Assembly: GCA_963978895.1 (NCBI GenBank)
Contig: OZ022247.1
Span: forward strand, 16,646,312 to 16,710,311
Reading direction: 5' to 3'
Length of the DNA: 64,000 nucleotides
Origin: Erpobdella octoculata
Taxonomy: Eukaryota; Annelida; Clitellata; Hirudinida; Erpobdellidae
Below the pieces are notes generated by a model that had not been told where the DNA came from, did no database searches, and saw only the letters and a program-made list of their open reading frames with translations. This document shows, piece after piece, positions 57,595 through 64,000 of this stretch. A program made the position numbers and the translations under genes. How positions within the stretch are numbered: the first letter of the stretch is position 1; each line of letters starts with the position of its first letter.

Positions 57595-58631
57595 TGCGTC
57601 AACACATACTTAATCAACTACATGAAGGCCACAGTGGCGTAGTTAAAATTAAAAAAAATAGCACGGTGGTGTGGTGTGGTGGCCCGGCATGGACGAAGAA
57701 ATTGAACCTGTTACAGCAAAATGCCAGGGTGTATGGTCACAAAATACACTAGCAACAGCGCCTCTTCATCCTTGGGAGTGGCCGAGCAAACCGTGGCAGC
57801 GAATTCAGATTGACTATTGTGGCCCGTATTTAGACTACATGTCGTGGTTGACGCACACTCTAAGTGGCCAGAAGTTGCAATCACAATATTGACAACGTCA
57901 GGACGAACGATTGAAATTCCGCGAGAATCTTTCAGCCGAAACGGAATTTGTGAACAACTAGTCAGTGACAATACGCCACAGTTTATTTTAGACGAATTTC
58001 AACAATTCATGAAGAACAACGGAATTGTTCAACGGGTTGCCGGAACGTTTTGTGCAAACTTTCAAGAAAGCACTGATATCCGCTCAAAGTGATGCAGGTA
58101 CGCTGAGGAAGAATTTGGCACAATTTCTGCTGACTTATCGTAACACGCCACATTCAACGACAAATGAAACACCAGCTAAGCTTTTCATGGGACGTTCATT
58201 AAGATCAAAGTTGGATTTACTGAGACCAAGTCTGGAAGACCGAGTACATCATGCACAAATGTCATTCAAGCAGCAAATAACGCAATTTTATGGAAGGACA
58301 AACGGTGGCAGTTCGTGATTACCGAGGCCAAGATAAGTGGATGCCTGCAACAGTAGTAAAACGTGTAGGTCCGCTGAGTTACGAGGTGGAGACAAAAACT
58401 ACAAATCCGTCTATTTGGCGCCGTCATGTTGATCAGATGCGCTCCGCAGAACCGTCAACCACTACATCAGTCTACAGCCCTCCTACACCAGTTCTCGATA
58501 TGACAGAACAGCCGCTTCTGCAGGCAGTTTCGCAACCAAAATTTGCAATACCATCAACTGTATCGACACCTATTGAGCAGAACCAGGGAAGCTCCGGACA
58601 GGTTAATTATCTAGAAAGGAAGCAACTGTAG
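57535..58631 (+). pseudogene. Ty3/gypsy integrase fragment
   Basis: Plus strand, head to head with the previous fragment. It reads LNQLHEGHSGVVKI, VWWPGMDEEIE, WQRIQIDYCGPYLD, VVVDAHSKWPEVAI, CEQLVSDNTPQFILDEFQQF, FLLTYRNTPHSTTNETPAKL and the C-terminal domain VAVRDYRGQDKWMPATVVKR, VGPLSYEVE, WRRHVDQMR. Several small frame breaks occur (near 57660, 57830, 58030 and 58300). The RT and RNase H are missing. The last frame runs open to a TAG at 58629, next to the LTR start. Confidence 0.88.
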
Positions 58632-58785
58632 TGTAGATATAGACAGCCGTGCTAGCTGATAGGCTGCGCAATTTATATAAAACTAACGCACAGCAGCGGG
58701 GCGCACTGCGGATTAGAATTATTGAGGGACATTGTGTTTGATTTGCGTTTAGTTTGATTTTATTTCAAATAAGATTCAAATACAA
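58632..58785 (+). mobile_element. Partial 3' LTR of the gypsy fragment
   Basis: TGTAGATATAGACAGCCGTG starts three bases after the pol stop and follows a purine run (AGAAAGGAAG). It contains ATTTATATAAAA, a TATA-like signal, and is cut by (TA)n at 58786. The far end is lost. Confidence 0.5.
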
Positions 58786-58804
58786 GAATATATATATATA
58801 TATA

Positions 58805-59365
58805 TATATACTGCCAAAACTGAAATCATCTGGCTCGGAACTTCTGGAAGAGTGAAAAAATGTCCAGCTGGACCACTACTAATTGCTGGGTCAAAGATAG
58901 ACATTTCTTCTACTGTACGTGACCTTGGTGTCATAATCAGTTCTGACCTCTCCTCTCACCCATATGTTGCAAATATCGTACGGCTTGCCAATACCACCTT
59001 AGGCAGATACGCATCCTCAGAAGATCTCTTACACCTGGCTCGGTGCACACTCTTGTTCGAGCATTAATTCACTATCGTACTTTTTAAATTAAACGTGCTC
59101 ACTTTCAAGAGTCTTCGTGGACATGCTCCAGTCTACCTCTCGGAGGCTATCGGCAAACCATTGATGAATGATACGAGAACCTCTCCTCGCTCAGCCGCGC
59201 TTCAACATCTGCTGGTGCCAAGAATAAAAACATCAATACGCCGGAGAGGTTTCTTCTTCTCTGCTCCAACTGCCTGGAACAACTTGCCAACTCAACTTCG
59301 AAGCTGTGAAAGCTCCCTCCATACTTTCAAAGCATCTTTGAAAACTGTTCTTTTCGATAATTAAT
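58805..59365 (+). pseudogene. L2-type LINE 3' half
   Basis: Plus strand reads AKTEIIWLGTSGRVKKC, SSTVRDLGVIISSDLSSHPY, then after internal loss FKSLRGHAPVYLSEAI and FFFSAPTAWNNLPTQLRSCE followed by FKASLKTVLFDN. This is the RT end and C-terminal block of an L2-type LINE. The catalytic YADD is upstream and missing; the middle (about 59060-59095) has a deletion. Confidence 0.82.
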
Positions 59366-59404
59366 TATTTTTTACTGTTATTTTATTTTCATTTTACTTT
59401 TTTT

Positions 59405-62200
59405 TATTCTTTATCGCTACACCATTCATCCGATCGTAATGAAATTTTCACACAACCTTGAGAGTCAAGGGGAATCAAATATAAAGAAAAAAATTTTGAA
59501 ATTTGTTTTTTCGTTGATGTTTTATGGACAAAAAACGTTTTTGTCAGCGGTAGTAATGTGAAGTAAATTGTTTTCTACAAAATAAAAATAAATTAATTTA
59601 TAGTTAAATTATACAAAAATTTTGTTCTTAAGTTTTAAAGGTTTTAAATATAAATATTAAATTAAATAAATATGTGTGTTGTTTAGTGCCGCCCATAGAT
59701 ATCATTCTCTTCCGAACTTACAGTTCAATACTATTTCCTTTAAGACATCGTCATATATTAAAATTGGCTGAAAAAATACAATTTCAAATTTCAAATCTGT
59801 CTATCGAATTAATTATGCCACCTAAACGATAAGCTATTGGTCAATTTACGCTCCAAGCGAGAAAGAAAAAGGCATTACGAACTTCAGAAACAGAAGAACA
59901 ACGGGAAGCAAGACTGGAAAGCCTTCGATTATATTCTGCTCAATCCCTTTCATCTGAAACAGCTGAGCAACGGGAAGCAAGACTGGAAAGCCATCGATTA
60001 AACGCTGCTCAATCCCTTTCATCTTAAACAGCTGAGCAGCGGGAAGCAAGACTGGAATGCTTTCGATTAAACGCTGCTCAATACCGTTCATCTGAAACAG
60101 CTGAGCAACGGGAAGCAAGACTGGAAAGTCTTCGATTAAACGCTGCTCAATACCGTTCATCTGAAACAGCTGAGCAACGGGAAGCAAGACTGGAAAGCCT
60201 TCAATTAAACGCTGCTCAATCCCTTTCATCTGAAACAGCTGAGCAACGGGAAGCAAGACTGGAAAGCCTTCGATTAAACGCTGCTCAATACCGTTCATCT
60301 GAAACAGCTGAGCAACGGGAAGCAAGACTGGAAAGTCTTCGATTATACTCTGCTCAATCTCTTTCATCTGAAACAGCTGAGCAACGGGAAGCAAGACTGG
60401 AAAGCCTTCGATTAAACGCTGCTCAATACCGTTCATCTGAAACAGCTGAGCAACGCGAAGCAAGACTGGAAAGCCTTCGATTAAACGCTGCTCAATCCCT
60501 TTCATCTGAAACAGCTGAGCAACGGGAAGCAAGACTGGAAAGACTTCGATTAAGCGTTGCTCAATACCGTTCATCTGAAACAGCTGAGCAACGGGAAGCA
60601 AGACTGGAAAGCCTTCGATTAAACGCTGCTCAATCCCTTTCATCTGAAACAGCTGAGCAACGGGAAGCAAGACTGGAAAGCCTTCGATTAAACGCTGCTC
60701 AATACCGTTCATCTGAAACAGCTGAGCAACGGGAAGCAAGAATGGAAAGCCTTCGATTAAACGCTGCTGAATACCGTTTATCTGAAACAGCTGAGCAACG
60801 GGAAGCAAGACTGGAAAGCCTTCGATTAAACGCTGCTCAATACCGGTGATCTGAAACAGCTGAGCAACGGGAAGCAAGACTGGAAACAATAAGAGTAAGC
60901 ACTGCTCAATCCAGACAAACACTACATGCTGATTTAAATCTAGCTGCATTCCATTACAGTCCTAATCATGATTATAGTCTTCATCCAGGTGTTGTCATTG
61001 GAAAAATGGATAAATTGTGCGTGCATTGTCGTAGCCTCAAATTTAAGAATGAAACGCCAGGAATGTGCTGCGCAGGAGGTAAAGTGAAATTGCCAGAATT
61101 ACTTTCACCACCAGAACCATTATCAACGTTGGTATCAGGTGACACAAGTCAATCGAAACATTTTTTAATATACATACGCAAGTACAATTCGTGTTTTCAA
61201 ATGACATCGTTCGGTGCAACAAATATCGTGATGGAGAATTACATGCCAGCATTTAAAGTGCAAGGGGAAATTTATCATCGTGCGGGATCACTAATACCAC
61301 TGCCGGATGCAGGTCACCAATTTCTTCAAATTTATTTCATGGGAAACACTGATGAACAAATCGATCAACGTTGTCAACTCAATACGGGCACCAAACGAGA
61401 AATTGTAGCTGCATTACAAACTTTATTCGATCAACATAATGAATTAGTTCGGTTGTTCAAAACTGCCCTTCAACAAATGCCAAGTGACGATTACAAAGTT
61501 GTAGTTAGAGCAGACAAAACACCTTTCGGCCAACACGAAAGACAGTATAACGCACCAACAATTGATGAAGTGGCTATTGTTATAGTTGGCGAAGAATTTA
61601 ATTCGCGTGATATAATTCTTCATCGCAGAAGTGGTGATCTTCAAAGAGTTTCAGAAACTCATCGCTCATACGACGGCTTGCAATATCCGATTTTATTTTG
61701 GCAAGGAGAAGATGGGTATCATTTCAACATCAAATTGCGGAATCCTCAAACAAATGTCGAAACAAATAAGAAAGTCAGTGCCATGAACTACTATTCATAT
61801 CGATTAATGATTCGTGAAAATAGCGATAATCATATATTCAAATGTCTGTGGTCCCAACATACTACACATGGAATGCATCAGCGAAGGAATTTAAACGTCG
61901 CAAACAAGGTAAAGCAGTTGAAGGACATCCAAATTTATATTCTACCGACGCATTAGGCCGTCTGAACACCGTTCACCCAAACAATGCAGAATGCTTTTAC
62001 TTGCAATTACTTTTGATCAATGTACATGGACCGACATCTTTCTAAGATTTAAAGACAGCTTGCCAAGAATTAAAACTTCTAGAAAACGATGCACATTGGG
62101 AGACTTCACTCGCCGATGCATCGCATACCTCTAAACCTCAGCAAATACGCACATTATTTGCAATCATATTAACAACATGCTTCCCATCTAATCCAAAAGA
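59405..62200 (+). mobile_element. Helitron with Rep-helicase gene, truncated
   Basis: The leader CTACACCATTCATCCGATCG (59411-59430) is the one shared with the minisatellite-bearing elements at 43705 and 30700. The Rep gene begins at 59815 and runs to about 62200, where an RTE fragment begins. The helicase half and 3' end are not present. This is the best candidate for the autonomous parent of the short minisatellite elements. Confidence 0.7.
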
Positions 62201-62205
62201 TCTTT
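59815..62205 (+). pseudogene. Helitron Rep-helicase, N-terminal half
   Basis: Starts MPPKR with a stop at codon 6. Codons 25-365 are about 15 copies of a 23-residue unit (ETAEQREARLESLRLNAAQ plus four residues), a repeat known from animal Helitron N termini; stops occur in it near 60026 and 60847. The Helitron-like N domain follows: GKMDKLCVHCRSLKFKNETP, PGMCCAGGKVKLPELLSPPE, RKYNSCFQMTSFGATNIVME and GEIYHRAGSLIPLPDAGHQF. After a frameshift near 61850, ALGRLNTVHPNNAECFYLQL, LENDAHWETSLADASHTS and FAIILTTCFPSNPKDL. The Rep catalytic HUH/Tyr region and helicase lie downstream and are mostly missing. Confidence 0.88.
59885..60905 (+). repeat. 69-bp coding tandem repeat in the Helitron gene
   Basis: About 15 near-identical 69-bp units, TCATCTGAAACAGCTGAGCA then ACGGGAAGCAAGACTGGAAA and on. 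Two sub-types alternate at one site (CAATCCCTTTCATCT and CAATACCGTTCATCT). Because 69 is divisible by three, a long minus-strand frame is also open, but it has no coding meaning. Confidence 0.9.
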
Positions 62206-62785
62206 GAAGCGCTCAGATGGTGCGTCTGGAAGAGAACGAACATTGCAATCAAGACAAAAATTCGTCCTTACCGAACATTGATTCTTCCGATCCTCCTATA
62301 TGGCTCGGAGACATGGACATTGTTTAAATCCGACGTGAATAGATGTTGAAGTATTCCAAATGCAATGCCTGCTGCGAATACTGGGAGTCTCCATCCGCGA
62401 CCGCATTCGAAACGAGACGATCCGTGAACGGTGTGATCGACAACCACTGATCGACGAACACATCCAAAAACGGCAACTACGGTGGTTCGGCCACGTCTGC
62501 CGAATGGATGGTAAACGGCTTCCCAATAGTTTACTTTGGCGGAAGCGACCGCCTAGCTGGCGCATCCAAGGTCAGCGCCAAAGAAAACATGGCTGAAAAT
62601 TATTGATGGGGACTTCAAGATGGGGCGAGAAGGGTTGCAGCCGATCTAAGAAAAGGGAAGTTTGTCGTGGAAGACGATCGTGGTCCCGTGGCACCGACAG
62701 CAGCGTATTGGCTTCGAGGACATCCTCCTCCCCAAGCGCCGGCTACGGAGTAAATAAATAATAATAATAATAATAATAATATACA
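62205..62785 (+). pseudogene. RTE-type LINE 3' fragment
   Basis: Plus strand reads KTKIRPYRTLILPILLYGSE, then after a shift LLRILGVSIRDRIRNETIRE, HIQKRQLRWFGHVCRM and NSLLWRKRPPSW, the C-terminal domain of RTE-type LINEs. It ends in (ATA)n at 62760-62780. It differs from the copy at 2142-3539 and is a separate family. It lies between the Helitron N half and the next coding remnant. Confidence 0.82.
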
Positions 62786-62807
62786 AGCAGATCGAGGCCC
62801 ATATCTA

Positions 62808-63110
62808 ATGAAAACACTACCACAAAGTTTTGACAATTTGCGTGCGTCTAAAACATTTTTTGAAACATCCAATATTGATGCCAGTTTTCTTGATGTACCT
62901 GTTGAAAACTGGTCAGATACTCCTTCTTTCCAAGTTGCAGCAGTGTTTGTAAGGAATCTGGTTTGCATCAATGACACTGCAGAACGGGGAGTAGCGTTGG
63001 TACAACATTTCAATGAAACCATCACCAAAGAAGAAGAGCAGAAACAATTTTTTGAACAGCATAGGAAAAACTTTGCCGAGTATAATCGTGAACTGCTAGC
63101 TAAAATTTAA
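62808..63110 (+). pseudogene. Unassigned transposon-like C-terminal ORF
   Basis: A 100-codon frame, SFQVAAVFVRNLVCINDTAE then RGVALVQHFNETITKEEEQK and FFEQHRKNFAEYNREL, ending in a TAA followed by AT-rich sequence. The protein has the look of the C terminus of a repeated transposase-like protein, but I cannot name the family. Its N-terminal part would lie upstream of the RTE fragment and is not seen. Confidence 0.45.
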
Positions 63111-63495
63111 ATTATTTGCATAATCTACATAAATGCTTATTAATTAATATTCAAGCAAACTGAAATTCAATAAAATCTTGTTTTTTAATCATTTTTGACC
63201 TAATTTTTGAAATTGAAAAATAAAAGACATATTTAAAAAATTTATATATTTTTTCAGAATTTTATATTTTGTTTCATTTGTATAAACAAATCATAAAACA
63301 TTTATAATCATATCAGATAACACTGTATCAAAGTTGGTCGCGAACGATCAAAATCCAATATCGGAAACTTCCGACCCCTTGGGGGACCTCTAAACATTGT
63401 CCAAATGGGCTAAAATTTGGCAGGTAAAGTACTGTTACCATACAGACATATTTAATGGGGTGAGACATCAATATTTTAAATCTTCATAATTTTGG

Positions 63496-63497
<2 letters not shown>
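63111..63497. other. AT-rich intronic spacer
   Basis: Nothing recognised apart from a phrase GGGCTAAAATTTGGCAGGTA at 63409, of the kind often found next to (TA)n arrays here. Confidence 0.35.

Positions 63498-63561
<64 letters not shown>
63498..63561. repeat. (TA)n microsatellite
   Basis: About 31 TA units before the reverse-oriented Helitron-like element at the window edge. Confidence 0.95.
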
Positions 63562-63562
<1 letters not shown>

Positions 63563-64000
63563 TAGCGGGGTTACCCGGCGTTGCCCGGGGTTTTTAGAGG
63601 TTTTTCTAATGTTTGTCTCTCTCGCTCCCGTTTCCTTCTCCAATTTCCCGTTTTCGTCGCGTTCCCGGTCGCTTTTCCGCTCTCGGTCGTTTTCCAGCTC
63701 CCGGTCGCTTTCCCGCTCAGAAGTTTTGTTATCGATTTTCTCTCTTGCTCGCGTTTCCTTCCAAACTTGCTCTCCCGATTCCAGTCGCTTTCCGCGTTCC
63801 CGGTCGCTTTCCCGTTCCCGGTCGCTTTCCCGTTCCCGGTCGCTTTCCCGTTCTCGGTCGCTTTCCCGTTCCCGGTCGCTTTCCCGTTCCCGATCGCTTT
63901 CCCGTTCCCGCTCACGCTTGCTCTCCCGTTCCCGGTCATGCTTGCTCTCCCATTCCCGGTCAGGGTTGCTCTCCCGTTCCCGTTCACGCTCATTTTCTCT
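63562..64000 (-). mobile_element. Helitron-like element with 18-bp minisatellite, reverse
   Basis: Minus sense ends AACCCCGGGCAACGCCGGGT followed by AACCCCGCTAGT. The CCCGG...CCGGG pair forms a 5-bp hairpin with a 6-base loop about 12 bases before CTAGT, the Helitron 3' signature. The body is an array of GGGAACGGGAAAGCGACC-type units running to the window edge, so its 5' end is not seen. Confidence 0.75.

Noticed and set aside
59846..60949. A 367-codon minus-strand frame with repeated FPVLLPVAQLFQ
   Set aside because: It is the antisense of the 69-bp Helitron coding repeat. The plus strand encodes the known Helitron N-terminal repeat and leads into the Rep domain.

Overview
The window is animal nuclear DNA: AT-rich, spliceosomal introns with GT/AG borders, long (TA)n and (CATA)n arrays, a tRNA-headed SINE and a very high density of transposable elements (hAT, MULE, piggyBac, Helitron, Ty3/gypsy, Penelope-like, and CR1/L2/RTE-type LINEs). 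The species cannot be read from the sequence. The mix of Penelope-like, Helitron, RTE and CR1/L2 elements fits an invertebrate better than a vertebrate, but that is inference.

The one confident host gene is a CNNM (cyclin M / ACDP) magnesium-transport family gene on the + strand. Its first four coding exons lie at 14713-15255, 15316-15638, 26089-26260 and 41489-41677, with splice sites and reading phases that agree. They encode an N-terminal hydrophobic leader, the extracellular domain, the DUF21 membrane domain and the start of the first CBS domain. Introns 2, 3 and 4 are 10.4 kb, 15.2 kb and at least 22.3 kb, so almost everything from 15.6 kb to the right edge is intron filled with mobile DNA. 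The remaining exons were not found and should lie beyond the window.

Left flank, 1-14.2 kb: two copies of a dispersed repeat; an 8-bp-TSD hAT split by a twin-primed (5'-inverted) RTE-type LINE; a CR1/L2-like LINE; an internally deleted hAT transposase gene; a MULE transposase pseudogene; a hAT nested in a second hAT with both target duplications perfect; a multi-exon minus-strand gene for a trihelix (Myb/SANT-like) plus coiled-coil protein with a tandemly triplicated exon; and another hAT with perfect TSDs.

Intron 2 (15.6-26.1 kb): LINE fragments, Helitron 3' ends, and a Penelope-like element with a GIY-YIG domain, an inserted SINE and a hammerhead-ribozyme-like motif. Intron 3 (26.3-41.5 kb): a gypsy remnant with its 3' LTR, microsatellites, a hAT, Helitron pieces with an 18-bp minisatellite, a degraded Helitron helicase, SINEs, a BED-finger hAT, 350 bp of (TA)n, and a second copy of the CR1/L2-like LINE. 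Intron 4 (41.7 kb onward): an uninterrupted relative of the first hAT, a second hammerhead-like motif, a gypsy element split by a piggyBac that itself holds a LINE with an intact RT frame, a CR1-type LINE split by a hAT, two head-to-head gypsy fragments, a Helitron Rep-domain gene with a 69-bp coding repeat, and a Helitron-type minisatellite at the edge.

Apart from CNNM, possibly the trihelix gene, and the single LINE reading frame at 49390-51036, every coding frame is a visibly broken transposon gene. The strongest leads for follow-up are the two hammerhead-like motifs, the Helitron family with a conserved 3' hairpin end and 18-bp minisatellite body, and the triplicated phase-1 exon of the trihelix gene.
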